64,000 nt of DNA from the NCBI GenBank assembly GCA_022072455.1, contig JAJVHY010000012.1, positions 62,001 to 126,000 of the forward strand. The letters run 5' to 3'. The DNA comes from Verrucomicrobiia bacterium. GTDB lineage: Bacteria > Verrucomicrobiota > Verrucomicrobiia > Palsa-1439. Position 1 is the stretch's first letter. Every line of letters begins with the position of its first letter. Positions 38,855 through 47,482 of the stretch are shown here, one piece after another. Below the pieces are notes generated by a model. The model ran no database searches, was not told the DNA's origin, and was given only the letters and a program-made list of their open reading frames with translations. The translations under genes and the position numbers were made by a program.

Positions 38855-40521
38855 ACACCCTCCGGTGCGGTAGTTCCGATAGCCGCAGAGGCCGAAGGCA
38901 ATGGCTCGAGAATCAGCGCCATGCGTCCACGGCGGCCGGTCGCGACCGAGTGTTCACGAATATGGCCGAGATCGACCAAGCGCGTTCGTACCTTGGCGGC
39001 AGTCTGTCCGTTGAGCCCAGCTTGGGTCGCATAGTAAGTCGAAGATTGACCCGGCTGCTTGATCACTCCTTGAAGAAACCGAATCTCCACCTCTGACAGC
39101 GTTGTGGTTTCAGATTTCATCTCCACGACCGGTCGCGGCTCCCAATGGGTGAATTCTTGAGCTGGCACCACGGGCAGCGCGTCGAGTTCGGCGACACTGG
39201 CAGCAACTTCCGCGTCATTCACGACTGCCGGCACATCGAGCAGCGGGACTTGGAATAGGAACGGTTCACGCCATGGCCCCTCTGCCACCTGACCAAGGAA
39301 CATTCCCGGCCGGGAGTGCAAACGCCACCAGTCGATCTGTTGTGAATTGAGGCCAAGGTCTGCCCCCACCGAACTGTAATCTTCGTGGCTCCCCAGCCGC
39401 CCGCAGAATTTCGTCGCCAGATTCGGCACCAGCCGGCGCGACAACCCGATTGTGCTCTGGACATTCACCCCAACGCCAATCGCGCTCCCGCGGATGATTC
39501 CGGCCAGCTCGTCCATTGGCGCAATTTCGCCCGACGCCAGTTCATGCGTCGTACTGAAGAAGCGCTGACCATCTTCAAAGAAAACAAACAGCCGTGTCGG
39601 CTGGTTGATGACACCGCGCTGCACCTCGTGCAAAAACAGCGAGTACAACAGCGGTTCCACCACAATCTGTTTCACCAATTCCGAGGTGCCACTCATCTCG
39701 AAGACGATTGAGTAGCGGGCTAGGTCCGCCGCTAACCATGCCTTCCGGTAGGCGGCACAGCGGGGAGTCAAGGAAAGCAACAGCGTGGCGAGCCGGTCAA
39801 GAATGGCTTCGCGGGAAGCAGCATTCAAATCCGGCGCGGTACGCACCCACTCGTAAAGGTCATAGAGTGTCGGCCACACATCGTGGTGACCGTCCCACAG
39901 ACCAAACCGCCGATATACCTCATGACACCCCTGATGGATGATCGTCCGAGCACGCGGCGGCAGCCCCAGCACCCGCACCAGTAAGTCAACCACCATGGCT
40001 AGGTGCAGACGAAGATCCGCAGTGTTGGCCTGCAGCAAATTCACCCGACATTGTTCCGGCCGCAGCACCACAAGATTCAACCCAACCCGCCGGCACAAAG
40101 TCCGCAGGTGCCGAAACTGGCGCTTGTAGAGATCGACAACCCAGAACCGCGTTTGCAGAGTTGCCAGTTGCAGCAGGAGACAGCACAGCAAATTTGTTTT
40201 GCCGCTACCGGTATTGGCTGCTAGCAGTAATCCGGCCCCCAGCCAACGGTGAGGGATTAGAACCTGTCTTCCTTGGGTATCCTTACCAAGTATTATATCC
40301 CCGGCATGTAATCGTGGCATACGGAACGGGACTAACTCTCCCAATGCGTCCGCCACTCGGACTGGATGTACCCGCCCACAGATCAGTTCTTCAACTTCGG
40401 GATCACGAGCACCATAGTACCAAGCGCGCAGAAGCCGTTTGCTGGTGCGGTCAAGAAACGCGTCGTGGTTTAAGCCCCAACGAATCTCGTCGAATGTTGT
40501 TGATGAAGAGGCTGACTTCAT
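38851..40521 (-). CDS. HerA/FtsK-type ATPase with C-terminal winged helix
   Basis: A 556-residue P-loop ATPase. Walker A is LLAANTGSGKTNLLCC, a strand resembling VirB4/HerA proteins (FWVVDLYKRQFRHL) follows, and Walker B is in RLFVFFEDGQRFF. The last ~85 residues are a winged-helix domain (EVEIRFLQGVIKQPGQSS, YATQAGLNGQTAAKV). A start at 40530 (GTG) would overlap the zinc-protein stop; ATG 40521 is preferred. Its place between the RING-like gene and the nuclease-like gene suggests a DNA-translocating or membrane-pump component of this system. Confidence 0.85.
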   Translation of the reverse strand: MKSASSSTTFDEIRWGLNHDAFLDRTSKRLLRAWYYGARDPEVEELICGRVHPVRVADALGELVPFRMPRLHAGDIILGKDTQGRQVLIPHRWLGAGLLLAANTGSGKTNLLCCLLLQLATLQTRFWVVDLYKRQFRHLRTLCRRVGLNLVVLRPEQCRVNLLQANTADLRLHLAMVVDLLVRVLGLPPRARTIIHQGCHEVYRRFGLWDGHHDVWPTLYDLYEWVRTAPDLNAASREAILDRLATLLLSLTPRCAAYRKAWLAADLARYSIVFEMSGTSELVKQIVVEPLLYSLFLHEVQRGVINQPTRLFVFFEDGQRFFSTTHELASGEIAPMDELAGIIRGSAIGVGVNVQSTIGLSRRLVPNLATKFCGRLGSHEDYSSVGADLGLNSQQIDWWRLHSRPGMFLGQVAEGPWREPFLFQVPLLDVPAVVNDAEVAASVAELDALPVVPAQEFTHWEPRPVVEMKSETTTLSEVEIRFLQGVIKQPGQSSTYYATQAGLNGQTAAKVRTRLVDLGHIREHSVATGRRGRMALILEPLPSASAAIGTTAPEGV

Positions 40522-40526
40522 GGAGA

Positions 40527-40988
40527 TCACCGGTTCTCAAACTTGACGAAGGGAGAAAGCAGAGCTCGGCTCACGCTGCGGATCCGCCGTGCACGACGAA
40601 TCTCCCCGTCGCACCCGCGACAAAAGCGTCCGGTCGCTGTCCCGTTATCAGCCAGCACATACACCGAATGCTCAAGGCAAAGAGGCTTTTGGCAACGAGC
40701 GCAACGGCCAGCACACCGCTGGCACGAAATACGACCACATCCACCTTCGGCGCACTTCCCACCCGGCGGAATCTCCATCGGGCATCCGCAATGATAGAAG
40801 TGGTCAGCGTGGATGTGCGTGGAATCCACTGAATCGCCGACCTCAATTGAGTCGGCTTCCATTGGCAGCTCTACTGGATCGCCGTTTTCATCTCTGGTCC
40901 AACGCAGGCGCTGACGCCGTCGCACCGGTGCGACGGCGTCATCTTGCACTATCTGAAACCGATGTTGGTTGCGCATATTTGTGTTCAT
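40527..40988 (-). CDS. RING-like binuclear zinc-finger protein (possible E3)
   Basis: From MNTNMRNQHRF the protein has 153 residues. The zinc-binding core has four metal-ligand pairs in order: C89/C92, C96/C99, C104/H107 and C123/C126, preceded by C67/C69/C79/C84. This CxxC...CxxC...CxxH...CxxC arrangement is the plan of binuclear treble-clef (RING/B-box-like) fingers, which are known from prokaryotic ubiquitin-like operons. The first 60 residues are charged. It starts 5 nt after the small membrane protein gene. E3 activity is inference. Confidence 0.7.
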   Translation of the reverse strand: MNTNMRNQHRFQIVQDDAVAPVRRRQRLRWTRDENGDPVELPMEADSIEVGDSVDSTHIHADHFYHCGCPMEIPPGGKCAEGGCGRISCQRCAGRCARCQKPLCLEHSVYVLADNGTATGRFCRGCDGEIRRARRIRSVSRALLSPFVKFENR

Positions 40989-40993
40989 GTCTC

Positions 40994-41170
40994 TCACCAA
41001 GGTTTTGAAAACATCGTCCGATCAAGGAATTGGACCAGGTGCGCCAAGAACTCGGCCACAAACCAAAGCGCCGCCAGACCGACAAGCACCAGGATCAGTA
41101 GGAACGGACCACGCCCAAGGAATCTCAGGCAATCGACTAGTCGTTCTAAGGGAGATTGTCGCCAAGCCAT
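40994..41170 (-). CDS. Small membrane protein (58 residues) at the head of the operon
   Basis: Strong ribosome binding site (GGAGG, 6 nt before the ATG). The product starts MAWRQSPLERLVDCLRFLG and has one long hydrophobic helix (PFLLILVLVGLAALWFVAEF) before a short amphipathic tail ending SKPW. It is 5 nt upstream of the RING-like gene, so translation of the two is probably coupled. Function unknown, but together with the two other membrane-spanning proteins it places the system at the membrane. Confidence 0.75.
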   Translation of the reverse strand: MAWRQSPLERLVDCLRFLGRGPFLLILVLVGLAALWFVAEFLAHLVQFLDRTMFSKPW

Positions 41171-41191
41171 TCTGACCTCCTGATTACTGAT

Positions 41192-41392
41192 TCAATCGAA
41201 TGTTTTGAATGCGGGCTTAGTCTCCGCGTGGCTGATGCATTGAAGGTACGATCCACGACAATGCAGTGGACACTCTGGCAAACTTGTCGATGGGTAACAG
41301 ACCCGCCACTCGAGCTCTGAAGAACCGCTAGTGCGGTATCCTCCATCCCGCGCCGTAAGATCGTTTTCGCATCCATGGTCATCGGGACACAC
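41192..41392 (-). CDS. Cysteine-rich small ORF, possible zinc protein
   Basis: A GTG-start frame of 66 residues ends 21 nt before the small membrane protein start. It holds a run of Cys/His ligands: CPDDHGC near the N-terminus, then VCYPSTSLPECPLHC and QCISHAE. The regular spacing resembles a zinc-binding treble clef, like the RING-like gene downstream. No good SD or ATG start is visible. An overlapping frame (41146-41382) is the competing possibility. Low confidence. Confidence 0.4.
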   Translation of the reverse strand: MCPDDHGCENDLTARDGGYRTSGSSELEWRVCYPSTSLPECPLHCRGSYLQCISHAETKPAFKTFD

Positions 41393-41555
41393 GGTATCAG
41401 TGTGAACGATAACTGAGGTGATGGTCTCCTACTCCGATTCCCAGCGCTCTCCCACCATTCCCACCAGACACGCTTCGATCAGAAACAGTACTGGCTAAAG
41501 CACCGTTGCCATTCGACTTCCATTTACCGTTGGCCGGGTGATATGATTTATTCCC
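41393..41555. other. Divergent intergenic region between the operon and the DUF4384-like gene
   Basis: About 160 bp between the minus-strand ubiquitin-like operon and the plus-strand gene at 41556. Promoters of both should lie here. I see no clear -35/-10 pair, inverted repeat or archaeal TATA box. Confidence 0.4.
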
Positions 41556-42731
41556 GTGACGCCACTGCGGTTCAGGTTGAATCTAACTCGCCGAGGACAG
41601 TTGAGTTTGGAGTCCACTGAGTTTTGGATGGCAGAGCAGCCGAGATCAGCTCCAGCAACTGCAACTGCGGTGTGTCCCCGCTTACAGGAAGCTGCCAGAC
41701 CAAACGACTCGGTGTTTCTTTGGACGGCGGGATCACGAGCGCTGACAGAATTCCTTTTGCGCGCACACGCCCATACTCCGCCCGGTGACTTTCAGTGGGA
41801 AGGCGGCCCCCAGTCTGGGGCACAGACTCTCGCCGAGGCTCTCCGCGACAAACAGACGAACCGGGGCCAGAAGACTTGGATTCAGGGAATATTTACAGCA
41901 TCAAGCGATCAACGACCGCACCCGCTCCCGTGGTCGCTGTTTCAACATAAGTATGATTCGCGAAAAGATTATTATGCAGTTCGTTTAGGCGAAGCTTGGC
42001 AGCACGCAGAGTTCTCAGTATTCGTCGACGGCCGACGTGTTTCCCACGCGGATTACAATTTCTATGCTGAACAACTGAGCAGTCAGTCTCAAGCATGGAC
42101 TCCGGCCCCTGCAAGACTAGACGGGACTGTTGAATTGCACGTGGTTGATGACAAGCGTTCGCAAGAGATTCCAATTCTTGACTATGGGTTGCCACTTCTG
42201 ACGGGAGCAAAGTTGATTGCACGAGTACGGTTGAACGAGCCGAGTTTTGCGTATTTGATCTGGATCACCAGCAAAGGGGAAGTTCAGCCCATCTATCCTT
42301 GGTTGGATTACCAATGGGAGAGCCGGGCTGCTTGCGATAAAATGACCGACTTGTGTCTGCCCCCACCGGATAATGAGGGAAATACCCGTTTCTATCCGGT
42401 CGACACAGATGGGGGGCTTGAATGCATATTTCTATTGACCCGCCACGAGCCCTTAGCAAATAGCTTTGAGCCGAAGCTCCGGCAATTGTTCGGATCGGTA
42501 GGACGTCTCGCGGCGAAAACTCCGGCACGACAGTCTAACTCTCTCTATCATTTCATCTACGCACCAGCTGTGGAAGCCCAACCACGAACCATGCGCCTGG
42601 GATTACCCCAAACGATGTACAACCCATTGGCTCGTTTCAGAACGATCATCTTTGATGGCCTGGGGCTGGAGTTCCCGGTGATAAAGGCTTGGGCTTTTTT
42701 TAATGCTAGAAGGTCGAAAGACCGGAACTGA
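41556..42731 (+). CDS. DUF4384-like protein adjacent to the CHAT protease
   Basis: A 391-residue protein with a GTG start. Residues about 215-300 (LLTGAKLIARVRLNEPSFAY, LIWITSKGEVQPIYPW) have the strand-GEVQPIYP pattern of DUF4384, a domain often found with caspase/CHAT or kinase effectors. The N-terminal ~150 residues are not recognised. It is divergent from the ubiquitin-like operon and convergent with the CHAT gene (73-bp gap). Likely a partner of the CHAT protein; role unknown. Confidence 0.65.
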   Translation: MTPLRFRLNLTRRGQLSLESTEFWMAEQPRSAPATATAVCPRLQEAARPNDSVFLWTAGSRALTEFLLRAHAHTPPGDFQWEGGPQSGAQTLAEALRDKQTNRGQKTWIQGIFTASSDQRPHPLPWSLFQHKYDSRKDYYAVRLGEAWQHAEFSVFVDGRRVSHADYNFYAEQLSSQSQAWTPAPARLDGTVELHVVDDKRSQEIPILDYGLPLLTGAKLIARVRLNEPSFAYLIWITSKGEVQPIYPWLDYQWESRAACDKMTDLCLPPPDNEGNTRFYPVDTDGGLECIFLLTRHEPLANSFEPKLRQLFGSVGRLAAKTPARQSNSLYHFIYAPAVEAQPRTMRLGLPQTMYNPLARFRTIIFDGLGLEFPVIKAWAFFNARRSKDRN

Positions 42732-42803
42732 AGTTTTGGGAGAAGAGCGAATTTCTCTTTGATCCATCACCGGGCATTCACATGTTCAGCCCGTGCGGCA
42801 CCC

Positions 42804-44444
42804 TTAGGTGTACAACACTGGTGCGAGCCAACTCCCGTCCGCCCACGCCCGGTCAGTTGCGACTTTGCCACGCGTCTGGCGCATGGCTTCTTCCGGCCCC
42901 AGTTGGGGATTCGTGATCAGACTTTGATAAAATGTCGAGCCGACTTGGACCGCAGCGTCATCTTCCACATTCCAGTGCATGCCGACCACGTGATTGACAC
43001 CCGCTTCCCGCCAGGCTTTGCACATGCTAAGCTGCCTTCCAGTCACTCGATCTTGCCCGACGCGTGCGCTTTGGCATGAATTCAGGAACACGAGATTCAT
43101 GGGACCGCCTTTCGTGCCGCTCTGACCCAATGTCCCAAATTCATGGAGGTAGAATCTTGTATTCTCGTCGAGCTCGAGAAAACTCTGCCAAGGGTGTTCG
43201 GCGTCGAACATGGAATGTCCCGAAAAGTGAAGAATATTGAAGGCCCGCGACTTCAGTGCCTGAATGAACTTTGCCCGATTGGCATCTGGTCCAGTCAAGA
43301 CTTCAATATTCGATAAACCGGCATTTTGTAGAATCCTGCCGATGTTCTCGACTTCCATCTCCACCCCCGGCAGGTCACCTTTAGAATCTGAGCCGACGAG
43401 AAGTATTCCGGGAGCTTCCCAGACACTAGCTGGAATCTCGGTATCACGAATTGAGGTTACGCAACGACTAAACCGAACTTTAAGCGCCAGAAATTCTTGG
43501 CCATCGTGCATCGCCTCCCACGGTAATTCCTCCGCCCGTCCATCCACTGTTAATCGAAGGACAGCAGATTGACCATGACTAACGACGATGGGCACAACAT
43601 TTATCAACTGGCCCGAACAAACCCGCGTGTAAAACGCATTACCAAACTCAAAGGCCGCCTGACGAAACGGAAGATTCTCGACTGGCCCGGTCATTTCGCC
43701 ACGTGCCGCCAATGCACGATTGTTGATCGCAGCCAGCTTTCTGGTTCCCGCCAGCAGTCCTGCGTATGAATCTTCCCCGAACTTCACCGTCTCCTGTGCG
43801 GCTACGATGTGCTGGTCCGGCATCTGCGCTTCAGCCGCAATCACCATGGCATCTGGAGTTGTAACAACCCGCAATACTCCTTGCGTTCGGAGTTCACGCA
43901 GCGGGGAGCGAAACGCGCCTCGGGCAAGTCTCCGTCGGAACTCCGCGACTCGGGTCCGTTGACCATCCTCGAGGGCAGATACAATTTGCCCGGCACTTGA
44001 AGTAAGTCGTTGCGCGGCTTTCTCGAGGTTCTGACAAACCGTATTCAAATACTTGTCGATATCGTCTCGCCTCCAGCAGGCGTAGAGTCGCATTGCGAAA
44101 GTAGTTAGCTCAAACGTAAGATTGAGATCAATTGAGGTCGTGTTCTCGTCGATGGCAAAGCAGGTGTATTTCGCAATCGTATGTGTTTTGCCCAAACCGC
44201 AGGGCAAACGTATGTCAGAAAGGATGCGAATTTTCCCTGAGGCACCGGTGTTCTCATGTTGGATTACCTCCATATCTAAACTCACGCCAAAAATCTTGGC
44301 GGCGAATTTGCCTTCTTCGATTCTGACGGCACGGAGCGGAGAATCGCTTAGAGCCGACAATATGTCCACGTTAGCTATCACGAAATCCACCCACGGGAAA
44401 CTGGCACTCAGGTTCTTACCGCGTTGGGCTTCCAGAAGTTTCAT
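42804..44444 (-). CDS. SRPBCC-CHAT protease fusion
   Basis: A caspase-like CHAT peptidase, residues about 280-546. The catalytic dyad is His in NILHFSGHSMFD (H410) and Cys in VFLNSCQSARVG (C457). The N-terminal ~145 residues resemble an SRPBCC/START-like domain (DIDKYLNTVCQNLEKAA at its end). GAGGAG is 8 nt before the ATG. CHAT proteases are used as effectors in several bacterial conflict systems. It lies next to a DUF4384-like gene and about 60 nt downstream of the glycosyltransferase gene on the same strand. Confidence 0.85.
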   Translation of the reverse strand: MKLLEAQRGKNLSASFPWVDFVIANVDILSALSDSPLRAVRIEEGKFAAKIFGVSLDMEVIQHENTGASGKIRILSDIRLPCGLGKTHTIAKYTCFAIDENTTSIDLNLTFELTTFAMRLYACWRRDDIDKYLNTVCQNLEKAAQRLTSSAGQIVSALEDGQRTRVAEFRRRLARGAFRSPLRELRTQGVLRVVTTPDAMVIAAEAQMPDQHIVAAQETVKFGEDSYAGLLAGTRKLAAINNRALAARGEMTGPVENLPFRQAAFEFGNAFYTRVCSGQLINVVPIVVSHGQSAVLRLTVDGRAEELPWEAMHDGQEFLALKVRFSRCVTSIRDTEIPASVWEAPGILLVGSDSKGDLPGVEMEVENIGRILQNAGLSNIEVLTGPDANRAKFIQALKSRAFNILHFSGHSMFDAEHPWQSFLELDENTRFYLHEFGTLGQSGTKGGPMNLVFLNSCQSARVGQDRVTGRQLSMCKAWREAGVNHVVGMHWNVEDDAAVQVGSTFYQSLITNPQLGPEEAMRQTRGKVATDRAWADGSWLAPVLYT

Positions 44445-44507
44445 CAACCCATCTCCTCATCAAGCGGCAAAGAGTTGGCAGATGCGCTCGTCGGACCTCT
44501 GGCCTCC

Positions 44508-45662
44508 TTATGCTTGTTCATAGTCACGCCCTCGCCAACGAACCTTCCCGCCCAATAGACCGGAAATTGCGGCACAGGCTGTACAAAGCGCCAAAAGTAT
44601 AATGGGGACTGGATAAAGTAACCCCCAACCTATTCGACCATTATGATAGCGACGTGACTGGAAGATACAAGCAAGACCTAACCCATATGCAGCAACGCCC
44701 GATGCTGCCAAGCTCACACTCCCGATCAACGAGTTCGCTTGGAGGGCTTTGAAGGCAAGCCAAGGCATGGCCGTGGTCGTGAGCCCAACGACCATCAGTG
44801 CGATTGCGGCAACGAGCGGAACAACTTTTCCAAGCCGAAGAAAAGGCACTGCCGACCGAGCGACGGCAGCCACAAAACCTCGAAACCCGTTGAACAACCT
44901 CACACGCACCGCCGCAGACATGTGAACAAACAGAGTCTTTCCACCCGCCCGCTTGACGTATCGCGCAAGTGAAATGTCATCCACGATCGCGCTCTTAATT
45001 GGATTATGGCCACCGATACTCCTGTAGAAATCTGCGCGTAGCATGTTGAAAGCGCCAGTTGCGGCACCCAATCTGGGAGCGGTGGTGAACAAGGCAATGC
45101 TTGAGCTAACCGCCAGGACAGGTGCGCAGATCTCCTCGGAAATCGCACAACTTTGAATGAAAAAATCTCCCCCCAAGTGATCGAGGCGACCATGTTCCAT
45201 CACGGCCGCTGCTGCTTCAACAGTTCCAGAAGCTAGCCAAACATCCGCGTCAGTAAAGAGGAGGTATTTGGTTCTTACAAGTTCCGCCCCATAGCTCAAA
45301 GCGTGGCTTTTACCTACCCAGCCTGGAGCAAGTTGCGGCGCCGAAAGAACGACAAGCCGCGCGTCGTCTTGCGCGATAGTTTCTGCCACGGTGCGGGTGT
45401 CGTCACTAGAATGGTCGTCCACAAATACAACTTGCCGTACGCTTTCTTGAGCGAGGATTGACTGCAGAGATTTGCCCAATGATCTGGCCTCATTTCGGCC
45501 GGCAATGACGACTGTAACATTCCTCAATACGGGTGAACTCGTGATGCCGTTCAATCTTGGAAGCGTCGCAGCTTTTCGAACATGCAACATCTCGGCCAGC
45601 ACCCAGAGGTAAAAAGCGCTGCACATAACGGCAAGAATAACCAAAACGCTGTTTGTAGCCAT
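44508..45662 (-). CDS. Family 2 glycosyltransferase, membrane-associated
   Basis: A 384-residue GT2 protein. An N-terminal helix is followed by the GT-A fold: VTVVIAGRNEARSLGKSL, VVFVDDHSSDDT, LLFTDADVWLA (DxD) and DDISLARYVKRAGGK. Four C-terminal helices follow (VPLVAAIALMVVGLTTTA). The pattern resembles HpnB/CrtQ-type glycosyltransferases. No known partner nearby. It may be cargo of the accessory region. Confidence 0.85.
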   Translation of the reverse strand: MATNSVLVILAVMCSAFYLWVLAEMLHVRKAATLPRLNGITSSPVLRNVTVVIAGRNEARSLGKSLQSILAQESVRQVVFVDDHSSDDTRTVAETIAQDDARLVVLSAPQLAPGWVGKSHALSYGAELVRTKYLLFTDADVWLASGTVEAAAAVMEHGRLDHLGGDFFIQSCAISEEICAPVLAVSSSIALFTTAPRLGAATGAFNMLRADFYRSIGGHNPIKSAIVDDISLARYVKRAGGKTLFVHMSAAVRVRLFNGFRGFVAAVARSAVPFLRLGKVVPLVAAIALMVVGLTTTAMPWLAFKALQANSLIGSVSLAASGVAAYGLGLACIFQSRRYHNGRIGWGLLYPVPIILLALCTACAAISGLLGGKVRWRGRDYEQA

Positions 45663-45951
45663 TTGGCTCGGACGAATTTCACAATTATGCTAGACGGTTT
45701 TCACGCCCATTCAAGCACATTACTCTAATTTGATATCTAGGAGGCCATCTTCGTGACATGCCTTGGATACACACTTGCGTTGGCTTCGTTTTCAGCTTGG
45801 CGACCCACATCTCGACGGCAGCCTTGAATGCTAGCACCGTCGCCAGCCTCCGTGGACGTTCCATCTTCACCGGTTAGCATTCATAACATCTCAAATGGTA
45901 GCTACAAACTACTTCCTTGAATATTGGAATCCATAGAGCCATATTTCCCGC
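45663..45951. other. Intergenic region, no gene recognised
   Basis: About 290 bp between divergent genes. A 61-residue minus-strand frame (45685-45870) opens MKMERPRRLATVLAFKAAVE; it has no detectable family and was not called. Confidence 0.4.
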
Positions 45952-47103
45952 ATGATAATTCCGAGAGCCGAGATTTCATCGAATGTTCGCAGCACGATTG
46001 AGGCAAGTTCAATCACCGGTTTGCTCGGACCGCGTCAATGTGGCAAGACTACTCTAGCCCGAGAACTCGCTGGCGAGCAAAAGGCTACGTATTTCGACTT
46101 GGAGGATCCGGAGGATCAAGCCAGACTCGAGAACCCCAAATTGACACTGGCTCCGTTGAAGGGATTGGTTGTACTCGACGAAATTCAGCGCCGACCAGAT
46201 TTGCTGCCGATGTTGCGAGTATTGGCAGATCGTCGTCCCCTCCCGAGTCGCTTTCTTTTACTGGGCAGTGCATCGCCGGACCTAATGAAAAACGCCTCGG
46301 AGTCTCTCGCGGGTCGGATCCAATTTGTCGACATGAGCGGATTCAACCTTAGTGAGGTCGGCACAGACCACCAGAACCAACTGTGGTTGCGTGGTGGATT
46401 TCCCCCTTCGTTTTTGGCTGGCGATGACGCCGCGAGTTTAGGATGGCGCGAGAGTTTTGTCCGGACATTTCTGGAGCGGGACTTGTCTCTTCTGGGTTTT
46501 CGGATGCCACCGGAGACGATGCGGCGCTTCTGGACAATGGTTGCGCATCATCACGGACAGATCTGGAGTGGGTCAGAGATTGGTTCGTCGCTGGGCATCT
46601 CGCACCACACGGCTCGGCGGTATCTGGATGCATTGGTCGGCTCGTATATGGTGCGACAACTGCAACCGTGGTTTCAAAACGTCGGGAAGCGTGTGGTGAA
46701 ATCCCCCAAAGCCTACCTGCGGGATTCCGGAATGTTGCACGCGCTGCTCAACGTACCAGACTTGTCGGCATTGCAGGCGCATCCGAAACTCGGCGCATCC
46801 TGGGAGGGGTTCGCGCTGGAGCAAATCGTGACATGGGCCGGGGAGCGGAATGCGTTTTTCTGGGCAACCCACGGCGGCGCTGAGTTGGACTTACTGGTGC
46901 ATGCGAAAGGCAAGCGCTGGGGCTTTGAGTTTAAGTACCAAGACGCGCCGAAGATGACGAAGTCGTTGCATACGGCCTTGGCCGATCTGCAACTAGAGCA
47001 CGCTTGGGTGATTTATCCTGGGACAGCGGCCTACGCGTTGCATGAGAAAGTGGACTGCCTCGGACTACGCGAGATCGCCAGCATCAAGCCCCTGATTGCT
47101 TGA
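45952..47103 (+). CDS. AAA ATPase with DUF4143 (archaeal-type ATPase family)
   Basis: A 383-residue protein with Walker A GLLGPRQCGKTTLARELA, Walker B LVVLDEIQRRPDLL, the arginine sensor region (FLLLGSASPDLM) and a C-terminal DUF4143 with nuclease-like WATHGGAELDLLVHAKG...FEFKYQDAP. These ATPases are abundant in bacteria and archaea, often as toxin-like solitary genes. No SD is obvious. It stands alone between the glycosyltransferase and the second HerA-type cluster. Confidence 0.88.
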   Translation: MIIPRAEISSNVRSTIEASSITGLLGPRQCGKTTLARELAGEQKATYFDLEDPEDQARLENPKLTLAPLKGLVVLDEIQRRPDLLPMLRVLADRRPLPSRFLLLGSASPDLMKNASESLAGRIQFVDMSGFNLSEVGTDHQNQLWLRGGFPPSFLAGDDAASLGWRESFVRTFLERDLSLLGFRMPPETMRRFWTMVAHHHGQIWSGSEIGSSLGISHHTARRYLDALVGSYMVRQLQPWFQNVGKRVVKSPKAYLRDSGMLHALLNVPDLSALQAHPKLGASWEGFALEQIVTWAGERNAFFWATHGGAELDLLVHAKGKRWGFEFKYQDAPKMTKSLHTALADLQLEHAWVIYPGTAAYALHEKVDCLGLREIASIKPLIA

Positions 47104-47131
47104 ACAGTATTCGGGGAATATCCCCACATAC

Positions 47132-47482
47132 TTACGTATGTACTGAGTCAGACTTCTGCCGGAGAAAGATTCGATACGGACGGTGGGACTTGTTCTTCAC
47201 GGCCTGAATCCGGTCGTAGAAGATCAGCGTTCCGTCGTGCGAGCCAAGCGGAATGGTGTTGGCCAGATACTGCAGCGCCTTGCGGATGGCAGCGCCACTG
47301 CGGTTACAGAGTTTCATCAACCGCGAAAGGGTGAGTGGATACCGGTAGCAGGGACGTGTGCCATACAGATTCTTGTAGTAGTGAACGATCTGCTCATACA
47401 CATGATTCAACAGTCGCACTTCACGTTCGTCGAGCACTTCAATAACACCGGACCTAACCCACACCCGCTTCTGAAGCATCAT
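47132..47482 (-). CDS. Hypothetical protein, winged-helix-like
   Basis: From MMLQKRVWVRSGVIEVLDE the protein has 116 residues; GGAGG lies directly before the tandem ATGs. The segment REVRLLNHVYEQIVHYYKNL followed by SRLMKLCNRSGAAIRKALQY looks like a winged helix (helix-turn-helix plus wing). It overlaps the 3' end of the HerA-type gene by 29 nt, so the two are coupled. Confidence 0.6.
   Translation of the reverse strand: MMLQKRVWVRSGVIEVLDEREVRLLNHVYEQIVHYYKNLYGTRPCYRYPLTLSRLMKLCNRSGAAIRKALQYLANTIPLGSHDGTLIFYDRIQAVKNKSHRPYRIFLRQKSDSVHT

Noticed and set aside
45685-45870. 61-residue basic frame in the gap before the DUF4143 ATPase
   Set aside because: No SD, family or conserved motif; it could be chance coding.
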